In this document: one piece after another, positions 20,118-29,768 of the stretch
How the letters are laid out: every line of letters starts with the position of its first letter
How positions within the stretch are numbered: the stretch's first letter is position 1
Source of the DNA: Verrucomicrobiia bacterium
Lineage (GTDB): Bacteria > Verrucomicrobiota > Verrucomicrobiia > Limisphaerales > Fontisphaeraceae
Assembly (NCBI GenBank): GCA_026414565.1
Contig: JAOAIT010000053.1
Span: 124,001 to 188,000 of the forward strand
Length of the DNA stretch: 64,000 bases
Direction: 5' to 3'
The notes under the pieces: model-generated
The model's database searches: none
Seen by the model: only the letters and a program-made list of their open reading frames with translations
What the model was told of the DNA's origin: nothing
Made by a program: the position numbers and the translations under genes

Positions 20118-23100
20118 ATGACAACTGATGCTACCAAGCCAGAGCGTTGCCCTCGCTGCGGGGCGGAAGTACCGGCCGAAGCACCCCAGGGATTGTGTCC
20201 GCGATGTGTCATGGTGGGTGCGGCGGCGCCGACGGACGGGATGGGAAGCCCCACTGGAACGTCGGAAATTCCGTCACTGCAACGCATTGCAGCGGCATTT
20301 CCACACCTTGAAATTGTGGGGTTAATTGGGCGGGGCGGCATGGGATTCGTGTTCAAAGCCCGCCAACCACACCTGGACCGCTGGGTCGCCTTGAAGTTGC
20401 TACCCGACAAGCTGGCCCGCGATCCATACTTTGCGGAGCGTTTCAACCGCGAGGGCCGGGTGCTGGCCAAATTGAATCACCCCAATATCGTTAGCGTATA
20501 CGACTTCGGCAAAACTGAGGAGTTTTATTACCTGCTGATGGAATATGTGGACGGCGTGAACCTTCGCCAGGCCATGCAGACGGGCCGTTTTTCCCCCACC
20601 GAGGCCCTGGCTATCGTGCCCAAAATCTGTGAGGCCCTGCAATATGCACACGAGCAGGGCGTGTTGCATCGGGACATCAAGCCCGAGAACATTCTGCTTG
20701 ACGCCAGGGGCCGGGTCAAAATTGCCGACTTTGGCATTGCCAAGGTGGTCGGCGAGGAACGACCACCATTGACCTTGACCGGCACGGGCGCCACGTTGGG
20801 CACGCCGCACTACATGGCTCCCGAACAATTGGAGTCTCCCAATCAAGTGGATCACCGGGCCGACATTTATTCGCTGGGGGTGGTGTTCTACGAAATGCTG
20901 ACGGGTGAGCTGCCCATTGGGCGTTTTGCCCCGCCCTCCGCCCGCACTCCGGTCAGTTCATCGGTGGATGAAGTTGTTTTTCGCACCCTGGAGAAGGACC
21001 GTGAGAGACGTTTTCAAAGCGCACTGGAAGTTAAAACCAAAGTGGAACTCCTGACTGCCAGCGGCTCAGCATCCGTTGCAGCAAGGCCGCTGCCGGTGCT
21101 GTTGCGGGAAACACGTGGTTACATCAGCACTTTGGCGCATATCCAGAGTTTGGCAGGACGTGTGTGCTCAGCGCATTTGGGGACTGGCCAGTGGAAATTG
21201 TATAGTGACCGCCTTGTTTATGTGGAGGGACCCCAAAGTCTTGCCCTGGCTTTGGACAGTATTCGCTCCATCACGCTGGGCCATTTCCCGGCCTGGGTGA
21301 AACCTGCGGGCAGGGCATTTCTGGCAATTTCCTTTCTGCAAGCGGGGGAGGTTCGCACGCTGTTATTTGCCCCCATTCTTCCCGGCACCGCAACGGTGGA
21401 GGCGGTAAATCGGCATACCGCAGAATGGCAACAGGCATTGAGAGAAGCAATCCATCAGGCCATCGGCCTGCCACTGTCCGAATCCTCCCCGGCCACCTTC
21501 CCTCTGCCTGCCTCACGTCTGGATGGCAAACATCTTTGGTTGTTGGGCTTGCTTGGGATGGTTTCGGCGCTGCCCGTCTTCTTCCAGTCCTGGCTCAAGG
21601 GCCGTCCTCCCGGCGGCTACCTGGAAGACTTGCTGCCCTACCTGCTGGCGCTGGTGCCGGGTGTTTTGTGGGCCAGTTGGTTGTTCTGGTCCAGGCGCAA
21701 GACCAGACGCGCGCTTTTCCCGCCCTCTTCTCCGCCCGCGAACCGTGGCCCAGCCGGGACTCAAGTCCTGGATTCTTCCAAGGTTTCGGTCAAAGCCATC
21801 ATCAGTGCAGCCTTAACGGGCCTGGCCTGGGTGCTGGCGGGAGCTCCCTTGGTGCTGGCCTTTGCCGGAGGAGGACTCGGTTGGGCGGAGCTGCTCCTTT
21901 TTGGTGTCCCGGCCTGTCTGGCAGGACTGGCCGGGTCTATTCTGGGTTGGGTGGCACTTGGCGATATGCGCTACAGCCAGGGCCGGCTGCGTGGCTTGCC
22001 GCTGGCGATCTATGGGGCGTTGGGCAGCCCCCTGTTATTGCTACTGGTACTGGCCATTGGCTTTCCGTTTGTCAATGTGATTGCGGGCCAGCCTTCCCTG
22101 GCTTTGCGGATGCTGGCCTGGCTGCTGCCGGCAGGTGCCTTGACTTTTGTTTTTTGGGCCATTTATGCCACCAGCCGTTGGGCGTCTCATGCGCCGCGCG
22201 AGCGCCGGCGCGGGGTGTTAAAGTGGGTTTGTGGTGCCTTGATCATGATTGGGCTGGTGATACTTGCGCCCGTATTTTTCTATTTGTCGCGCAAAACTTC
22301 GCAGGCGGGGTATGGTTATGCCTCCCTGCTGCAGAGCAACCCGCTGCCGCCGGGGATGGTCAAACTGGCTGCCTTGTCTGACCAGCGCGGCGATGGTTAT
22401 TGGTGGCAGCCCGACGGCTCGCAGGTGGACAAAACGCCGTCTGTGGCAATGAAAGCCGAACCCAACTGGCGAAATTCCCAGCCGGATGAAAGGCGGGTGC
22501 AGATGCTCTTGGAATTGCATGGGGTGCAGACCGGGGACTCCAGCCCTCGCTTGATTTTGCCGGAGGCTCATGGTTGGAGCGGTCAGACGGTGCAAAACCC
22601 ATCGGCCGGTGAAGGCTCCACCACGTTTTACCTCCTGAGTGCAGCCTTCCCGACAGAAAAGAAAACCACCACCATTTACGTGGGCCTGGCCCGTGGCCCG
22701 TGGCGCACTCTGGCTCAGGATGCCATCACGGCCTCTTCTGCTTATGCGGTAGCGCTGGACAAAACGAATTGGAAAATTGCCTTCCACGGGGCAACGGAGG
22801 AGAAGGAGGGCCACACGGTCGTTCAGGCCAGTTATGCATGTCGCGACCGTGATTTCTTCGAAATTCGAATATCAGCCATCTTGGCCAATGGTACCAAGGA
22901 AGCGGGGCTGGTGTTACGTGAGTCTGGCGGGCATCTGCGCGCCACCTTTCCCAAGCGTGCCCTTCGCGACATTCAAAACTTTATTTTTGAAGTGCGGCCG
23001 TACCAATGGACGGCCTTTAAGGAGGTTCATTTGTGGCCCGCGCCTGCTCAACAACATGCCAGTCGCGCCAATCTTGTCGGCTTCGCTGTGGTCAAGGTGC

Positions 23101-24371
23101 CCAAAAGCCAGGTGGCTGTTGTGACGCTGATAAGAGGAACCAACGCAATACCTGAAGTTGGAGGGTTTTTGGTGGCACCGGATGATGAAAATATCTCTGC
23201 CGAGGTGAAACTGGAGCCTGCCACAGATGCCGAGGGACGGGGCGACCCCGCAGAGTTCACCATGAACCTCAGGACTGCCGAGGGGCAGGAAGTGACAGCC
23301 GGCACAACAAGGCTGGAGAACGCACAGCTTTTGGCAATAGGCCCGCCGCCCTTGCGCCTGCCCCTCCCTCAACCGGGGCAGGATGCCGTAAAAGTGCCGT
23401 GGCTGCAACTGCGCGTGGGGGAGAAGGCAGAAACCATCTATATCCAGGTGGCTTATACCCACCGTTTTCGTCATCTGGCAGTCAGTGCTTCCCCCATCGT
23501 TGGCGGAGGTACCAACTGGCAGGAAGCCTTGGAATTGGTCTCGGCCGCCGCTGCGCGGGATGGCGAGACTGCGCTCGTGGTGCGTTTTACGATTACGGAA
23601 GTTGCCGTTGTGGAGGAAGCAAATCAACCATGGTTGCGCATCGATTACGTGGCCAATTTGAACACGAATTGGCTATCCCTCGTCAGGGCTCAGGGTGACG
23701 GATTTGAGACCGAGGTCAGGCGTCTGGCCTTGCGCGAAGGGGTGGCGGGATTGGCCTCGGTGCGCCATGAACGAGCCCTCATTCGTCTGCCGGCCGGATT
23801 ATCGGTTTCCGCCGCAGCCGAGCTGGCGCAAAGTCTCGCCGTGGCACTAGTCGCACAAAACTTGGAAGTACCTCCCGGCAGGGAAATCCCTCTCTTCAGA
23901 GTGCCGGTGGTCGAGGCAGGTATGTTGGAAGTGGCTTTGGGTGCGGCACCAGTCACCCAAGTGCCATCCACCAGTTTAACTTTTACCGGGGTGGCCATGT
24001 GGCAGGAGGGGCGGCACTTTTGCCTGGGCTTTGATTATACCCTGAACAGCGGCAGGGCGCAGGAGGTTTTCCGATTACAAAGTCCCGTTCCGGATGCATG
24101 GGTTACCTCCGCAAGCACAAAATTTGTGCGCCACGAAAGGGCGGACGCTCCTCCCCTGGTAACCTATCGGGCCACCTTGGCCTTGCCGCCGGCGGTGGAT
24201 GAAACTGAAGCCCGCCAGATGCAGCAGACCAACCGCCTTGGCTGGGTGGGACGCACGCTGGAATTGCGTGCCGGCGAGCGTCAAGCATTGTTCTCCTGGG
24301 CCCTGAAGCAGGGAGCGGTTTTGCACTTGACGGTAGAAAGCCGCATGCCCAGCGTTGATCGAAGCCGGTGA
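20118..24371 (+). CDS. Membrane serine/threonine protein kinase with zinc ribbon and large C-terminal domain
   Basis: A 1417-residue protein. Residues 11-30 form a CPRC...CPRC zinc ribbon. The kinase domain runs from about 64 to 330: glycine loop LIGRGGMGFVF (69-79), Lys93, HRDIKPEN (184-191), DFG (204-206), GTPHYMAPE (228-236). All catalytic residues are present. About five or six hydrophobic segments lie between about 470 and 725 (for example LVLAFAGGGLGWAELLLFG and LIMIGLVILAPVFFYL). The remaining about 690 residues are probably extracytoplasmic with no domain I recognise; they could sense a signal. The start at MTTDATKPERCP follows AGAAAGAAG; an upstream in-frame ATG lacks support. Its stop overlaps the ECF sigma gene by GTGA. 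Confidence 0.9.
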   Translation: MTTDATKPERCPRCGAEVPAEAPQGLCPRCVMVGAAAPTDGMGSPTGTSEIPSLQRIAAAFPHLEIVGLIGRGGMGFVFKARQPHLDRWVALKLLPDKLARDPYFAERFNREGRVLAKLNHPNIVSVYDFGKTEEFYYLLMEYVDGVNLRQAMQTGRFSPTEALAIVPKICEALQYAHEQGVLHRDIKPENILLDARGRVKIADFGIAKVVGEERPPLTLTGTGATLGTPHYMAPEQLESPNQVDHRADIYSLGVVFYEMLTGELPIGRFAPPSARTPVSSSVDEVVFRTLEKDRERRFQSALEVKTKVELLTASGSASVAARPLPVLLRETRGYISTLAHIQSLAGRVCSAHLGTGQWKLYSDRLVYVEGPQSLALALDSIRSITLGHFPAWVKPAGRAFLAISFLQAGEVRTLLFAPILPGTATVEAVNRHTAEWQQALREAIHQAIGLPLSESSPATFPLPASRLDGKHLWLLGLLGMVSALPVFFQSWLKGRPPGGYLEDLLPYLLALVPGVLWASWLFWSRRKTRRALFPPSSPPANRGPAGTQVLDSSKVSVKAIISAALTGLAWVLAGAPLVLAFAGGGLGWAELLLFGVPACLAGLAGSILGWVALGDMRYSQGRLRGLPLAIYGALGSPLLLLLVLAIGFPFVNVIAGQPSLALRMLAWLLPAGALTFVFWAIYATSRWASHAPRERRRGVLKWVCGALIMIGLVILAPVFFYLSRKTSQAGYGYASLLQSNPLPPGMVKLAALSDQRGDGYWWQPDGSQVDKTPSVAMKAEPNWRNSQPDERRVQMLLELHGVQTGDSSPRLILPEAHGWSGQTVQNPSAGEGSTTFYLLSAAFPTEKKTTTIYVGLARGPWRTLAQDAITASSAYAVALDKTNWKIAFHGATEEKEGHTVVQASYACRDRDFFEIRISAILANGTKEAGLVLRESGGHLRATFPKRALRDIQNFIFEVRPYQWTAFKEVHLWPAPAQQHASRANLVGFAVVKVPKSQVAVVTLIRGTNAIPEVGGFLVAPDDENISAEVKLEPATDAEGRGDPAEFTMNLRTAEGQEVTAGTTRLENAQLLAIGPPPLRLPLPQPGQDAVKVPWLQLRVGEKAETIYIQVAYTHRFRHLAVSASPIVGGGTNWQEALELVSAAAARDGETALVVRFTITEVAVVEEANQPWLRIDYVANLNTNWLSLVRAQGDGFETEVRRLALREGVAGLASVRHERALIRLPAGLSVSAAAELAQSLAVALVAQNLEVPPGREIPLFRVPVVEAGMLEVALGAAPVTQVPSTSLTFTGVAMWQEGRHFCLGFDYTLNSGRAQEVFRLQSPVPDAWVTSASTKFVRHERADAPPLVTYRATLALPPAVDETEARQMQQTNRLGWVGRTLELRAGERQALFSWALKQGAVLHLTVESRMPSVDRSR

Positions 24372-25120
24372 ACAAGACGCCTTCCTCTCATGGACATGGT
24401 TTCGGCCCAACGCGTTGGACGCTGGTTCTACGCAGTCAGGGGGGTACGCCGGAGGCCCGTGCTGCCTTGAGTGAGTTGTGCGAGGCTTATTATCAACCAG
24501 TACTTCGTTTTTTACAACGGGAGGGTCGCCATGAGGACGCGGCACGTGAACTGGCGCATGATTTTTTTGCGCGGCTGCTGGAACGGGGACAGGTAGGCGG
24601 GGCTCATCCCGCCAAAGGTCGCTTCCGTTCGTATTTATTGGGGGCGTTGAAGCACTACCTGGCAGATCGGCGCGAAAAAGAAGGGCGTTTGAAACGTGGA
24701 GGTGGTGTCATCCTTCAACCACTGGAATCCGAGACCACCCACCCCACTGCTGCCATTGCCAGGGAAGGGGCAGAGGCCACCTCGACCGTGACCGACGCCT
24801 GGTTTGACCGGCAATGGGCCCTGACGGTCATGGCCCGCGCCTTGAAGAATTTGGAGGAGCAAATGGTGTCCGAAGGTCGTGCCGAACATTTCAGGGTGTT
24901 GAAACCCTGGCTGGCTGGCGATGGAGCAGCATTGGACGCGGCTGCTGCTGCGGCTCAACTGGGACTGGGTGAGAGCGCTTTAAAGGTGGCTGTGCACCGA
25001 CTGCGCAAGCGTTTTCGCCATGCCGTGCGGGAGGAAGTGGCGCAAACCCTGCCGGAGGGAGCTGATTTGCAGGCGGAGTTGCGTTACCTGATCGAGGCGC
25101 TGTCGGCGCCATCGCCTTGA
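24368..25120 (+). CDS. ECF-type RNA polymerase sigma factor
   Basis: A 250-residue protein. Region 2 is seen in RWTLVLRS, LCEAYYQPVLRFLQR, LAHDFFARLLER and FRSYLLGALKHYLADRR. A linker of about 60 residues leads to region 4, LGLGESALKVAVHRLRKRFR, the helix-turn-helix that reads the -35 box. This layout matches the ECF sigma factors common in planctomycetes and Verrucomicrobia that sit beside serine/threonine kinases. GTG 24368 lies inside the kinase stop codon (GTGA), so translation is likely coupled and the kinase may control this factor by phosphorylation (inference). It is convergent with the next gene, 16 bases away. Confidence 0.88.
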   Translation: MNKTPSSHGHGFGPTRWTLVLRSQGGTPEARAALSELCEAYYQPVLRFLQREGRHEDAARELAHDFFARLLERGQVGGAHPAKGRFRSYLLGALKHYLADRREKEGRLKRGGGVILQPLESETTHPTAAIAREGAEATSTVTDAWFDRQWALTVMARALKNLEEQMVSEGRAEHFRVLKPWLAGDGAALDAAAAAAQLGLGESALKVAVHRLRKRFRHAVREEVAQTLPEGADLQAELRYLIEALSAPSP

Positions 25121-25136
25121 CTGGCCCCGTGGACGA

Positions 25137-26006
25137 TCAGCGCGCCAGGGCTACCAGATAGCGTTGCAGGCGCATGGCCTCCTCCGATTGCCGCTGCTGC
25201 TGGTAAATCTGGTGCAGGTTGGAACACATGCGCATGAGCATCCGCCGCGGGGTGACCGGGGTCAGGAATTCATCGTACAAGCCATGATGATGCGTGTGCA
25301 GATACTTTACGCAGTCGGCCTTGGTCAGCAGACGCCCCCCGTTGAAGGGATCAATGTAGATTTCCTCGGTGGGTGACTGATAACGGCAAATGAAGTGGCC
25401 GGGCAGGCCGATGCCGGCGACGGGCATTTTAAGGCGCCGCGCAATCAACAAATATACGGTGCACAGGCCGATGGGATTGCCTGTGCGCCGGTCAATCACG
25501 CGGTTGAGATAACTGTTGTCGGGGTGGTAATAATCCTCCTCGTTGCCGTGAAATTGTTCCTGAACAAAGAGGAAGTCGTTCATCACCCCCAGCATTTGCA
25601 CGGAGTTGGAGCAGGGGCGCAGGCGCTGGCGAAGTTCCTGGGCAAAGTAATCCAGCAGCGCCCGATACCCCTCCACCTGAATGTCGGCATACTGGGTGCG
25701 CGCCAGGAGCCAGGCGCCCTCCTCCAGGTCGAAGTCGTCGCCCTGCCGCAGGCAGAAGGCCAGAAATTCATTGTCGGCGTCCTGCCGGGCAAAGTGCAGC
25801 ACGATGCTTTTGGCACGTTGACGCAGCAGAGGATCGGGACTGGCCAGGTGGGGGCGCAGCCAATCCGCCGCTTCGTGGCCATAAGCCAGAAGCTTCTGCC
25901 GCACGGCCTGGTGGACAGCCGGGTCATCATCGCCCAGGAGGCTGATCAGCGCTTCGCGTTGGGCGTCAGACAACCTGGGCAGGACGGTGCCGGACGTTGG
26001 TTTCAT
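25137..26006 (-). CDS. SirB1/transglutaminase-like protein
   Basis: A 289-residue protein. The N-terminal part is HEAT-like (ALISLLGDDDPAVHQAVRQK). The C-terminal part has the SirB1 transglutaminase-like core NPIGLCTVYLLIARRLKMPV, GLPGHFICRY and IYIDPFNGG, with Cys, His and Asp in the order of the papain-like triad, then a TPR-like end. Molecular function is unknown. ATG 26006 is chosen over TTG 26036. It is divergent from purF with a 159-base gap that holds two hairpins. Confidence 0.85.
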   Translation of the reverse strand: MKPTSGTVLPRLSDAQREALISLLGDDDPAVHQAVRQKLLAYGHEAADWLRPHLASPDPLLRQRAKSIVLHFARQDADNEFLAFCLRQGDDFDLEEGAWLLARTQYADIQVEGYRALLDYFAQELRQRLRPCSNSVQMLGVMNDFLFVQEQFHGNEEDYYHPDNSYLNRVIDRRTGNPIGLCTVYLLIARRLKMPVAGIGLPGHFICRYQSPTEEIYIDPFNGGRLLTKADCVKYLHTHHHGLYDEFLTPVTPRRMLMRMCSNLHQIYQQQRQSEEAMRLQRYLVALAR

Positions 26007-26073
26007 GTCAACTAATGCAATTGGACTGCAAAACAATTGATGCTTATTTGGGCAAATTATTCAAATCAAAAGT

Positions 26074-26130
26074 GCAGGAGGCGCACCTGCCGTAGCTTGG
26101 CCGGTAATTGGACTTGCGCCAACCGGCCAA
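26074..26130. promoter_or_regulatory. Two inverted repeats in the purF leader / divergent promoter region
   Basis: Downstream on the plus strand: 9-bp perfect arms TTGGCCGGT (26097-26105) and ACCGGCCAA (26122-26130) with a 16-base spacer. Just upstream: GCAGG (26074-26078) and CCTGC (26086-26090). They sit 36-92 bases before the purF ATG and could be an operator or leader RNA hairpins controlling purine synthesis. Function is inference. Confidence 0.45.
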
Positions 26131-26165
26131 AGCCGTTGGAATAGGAGCGCATTGGGCGCGCACCT

Positions 26166-27629
26166 ATGCCGTACCACCCCAAACATTATTGCGGCGTTTT
26201 CGGCGTTTTTGGACATCCCAACGCCGCGGAACTGACGTATTACGGACTGTATGCCCTGCAGCATCGCGGGCAGGAAAGCGCAGGCATTGTCACCTGCGAC
26301 GAGAGCCGCCAGTTTCACGTGCACCGCGGCATGGGCCTGGTGTCCCAGGTTTTTGGCGCCGACGTGTTGCGCCATCTGCAGGGGCATGCTGCCATTGGAC
26401 ACACGCGGTACTCCACCACCGGCTCCTCGCATCTGCGCAACGCCCAGCCGCTCACCGTGGATTGTGCCCGGGGGCAGATTGCCATTGCCCACAATGGCAA
26501 CCTTACCAACGCCGCCATTCTGCGAGAGCAGCTTGAAGGGCGCGGTTCCATTTTCCAGACCACAGTGGACAGCGAGATCATTTTGCATTTATTAGCCCAG
26601 CCTTCGCTGGGCGGGGCGGAAAACAACCTCGTTCAGACGGTCCGGCGCATTGAGGGGGCGTATTCCCTGGTCATACTAACCGAGACGGAGTTGATCGGCG
26701 TGCGGGATCCGCATGGATTTCGTCCTCTGGCCCTCGGCACTCTGGACGGAGCCTATGTGTTGTCCAGCGAGACCTGCGCTTTTGATCTCATCCATGCGCG
26801 CTATCTTCGGGACGTTGAGCCCGGGGAAATCGTGGTGATCAGCCGGGAGGGGCTGAAGAGCATCCAGGCCTTTCCCGAGCATCAGCGGGAGGCCTTTTGC
26901 ATTTTTGAATACGTGTATTTTGCCCGGCCCGACAGCCACATCGCCGGGCGCAATGTGTACAAGGTGCGGGTGGAGATGGGCCGCCAACTGGCGCGGGAGC
27001 ATCGCATCGAGGCCGATGTGGTGGTGCCCGTGCCCGACAGCGGCAACTGCGCAGCGCTGGGGTATTCGCTGGAGAGCGGGATACCCTTTGAAATGGCGTT
27101 TGTCCGTAATCATTACATTGGGCGCAGCTTTTTGCAGCCGACCCAGTTGATTCGGGACATGAACGTCCGGGTGAAGTTGAACCTCATTCCGGACCTGGTG
27201 CGTGACAAGCGGGTGATTATTGTGGATGACTCCATCGTGCGGGGCACCACGTGCCGCACGCGCGTGCACAATCTCAAGGAGGCCGGCGCGCGGGAGGTGC
27301 ACGTCCTGGTGAGCTGTCCTCCCCACATGCACCCATGCGTTTATGGCATTGATTTTCCGGATCGCAGCAAACTCATGGCGGCCAATTGCAGTCAGGATGA
27401 AATTCGCCGCTACCTGAATGCGGATTCTTTGCATTACCTGTCCCAGGAGGGCATGGTGGCGGCCACGGGCCGGCCGGCTTCCTGCTTCTGCATGGCTTGT
27501 TATGATGGACGATATCCGGTGCCCTACGATCCCGCGCTGGACAAACATATCATGGAACGCCGCCGGGCGCGGCTCACCTCGGTGAGCGAAGCGCTGGAAC
27601 GGGAGCAGCGCCAGATCCGGCTGATATAA
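26166..27629 (+). CDS. purF: Amidophosphoribosyltransferase (first step of de novo purine synthesis)
   Basis: A 487-residue enzyme making 5-phosphoribosylamine from PRPP and glutamine. The N-terminal glutaminase nucleophile is Cys9 after a short propeptide (MPYHPKHYC), followed by LYALQHRGQESAG. The phosphoribosyltransferase PRPP loop is VIIVDDSIVRGTT. C-terminal cysteines (CPPHMHPC, ANCSQDE, CFCMACYDGR) match the iron-sulphur type known from Bacillus subtilis rather than the E. coli type. No other pur genes are adjacent. AGGAG lies about 18 bases before ATG 26166, an unusually long spacing. Confidence 0.97.
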   Translation: MPYHPKHYCGVFGVFGHPNAAELTYYGLYALQHRGQESAGIVTCDESRQFHVHRGMGLVSQVFGADVLRHLQGHAAIGHTRYSTTGSSHLRNAQPLTVDCARGQIAIAHNGNLTNAAILREQLEGRGSIFQTTVDSEIILHLLAQPSLGGAENNLVQTVRRIEGAYSLVILTETELIGVRDPHGFRPLALGTLDGAYVLSSETCAFDLIHARYLRDVEPGEIVVISREGLKSIQAFPEHQREAFCIFEYVYFARPDSHIAGRNVYKVRVEMGRQLAREHRIEADVVVPVPDSGNCAALGYSLESGIPFEMAFVRNHYIGRSFLQPTQLIRDMNVRVKLNLIPDLVRDKRVIIVDDSIVRGTTCRTRVHNLKEAGAREVHVLVSCPPHMHPCVYGIDFPDRSKLMAANCSQDEIRRYLNADSLHYLSQEGMVAATGRPASCFCMACYDGRYPVPYDPALDKHIMERRRARLTSVSEALEREQRQIRLI

Positions 27630-29267
<1,638 letters not shown>

Positions 29268-29313
29268 GGCTGCATTGGCACTGGCGGAATCCGCCAGACG
29301 CAAGCGAATCAAC

Positions 29314-29343
29314 GGCGGCTGGAGTAAATCCAGCCGCCTTTTT
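29314..29343 (+). terminator. Rho-independent terminator of gdhA
   Basis: Perfect 10-bp stem GGCGGCTGGA / TCCAGCCGCC around loop GTAAA, followed by five T. Another 7-bp inverted repeat (CTGGCGG / CCGCCAG, 29281-29297) lies just upstream. Confidence 0.92.
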
Positions 29344-29387
29344 GATTTGCATCTTGCGCCAAGGCCACAGTGGGATAACCTTTGATT

Positions 29388-29756
29388 GTGCACAGGAATC
29401 TCGCATTACTAGGCGCCCTGGCTGCAGGCTGGGCCATCAGCCTCGCCGCCGCTCCGGATGTGGCTTCAGCAGGCGAAACAGAGGCGGCGCTGGTGGCTGC
29501 CCGCGCCCGCTTGGCGGAACTTCGCCGCGTGTGCAAGGAGGCCCATCCCGCCGTGCAGGCAGAGTTGCGGCGCATACAAGATTTGGAACGCCAGCGCCGC
29601 ACGCCGGCCACCCCGCAAGCCGAACTGGCCCTGGCGCGAGAAAGACTGGCGGAATTACGCCGCACCTGCAAAGAGCAGCACCCGGCGGTCCAGATTCAGC
29701 TAAAACTGATCGCCGAATTGGAGCGCAAAGCTGGGGAGAAACCCGCAGCGCCTTGA
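29388..29756 (+). CDS. Small exported coiled-coil protein with an internal duplication
   Basis: A 122-residue protein. A signal peptide (LALLGALAAGWAISLAAAP, cleavage probably after DVASA) is followed by two copies of a roughly 36-residue helical unit: ARARLAELRRVCKEAHPAV followed by RRIQDLERQ, and ARERLAELRRTCKEQHPAV followed by KLIAELERK. Each copy holds one Cys and one HPAV motif, so the mature protein could form a disulphide-linked coiled coil. Function unknown. GTG 29388 is preferred over TTG 29382. It ends 12 bases from the convergent VKOR-thioredoxin gene, which could be relevant to its cysteines. Confidence 0.75.
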   Translation: MHRNLALLGALAAGWAISLAAAPDVASAGETEAALVAARARLAELRRVCKEAHPAVQAELRRIQDLERQRRTPATPQAELALARERLAELRRTCKEQHPAVQIQLKLIAELERKAGEKPAAP

Positions 29757-29768
29757 GGCGGTCGAAAA

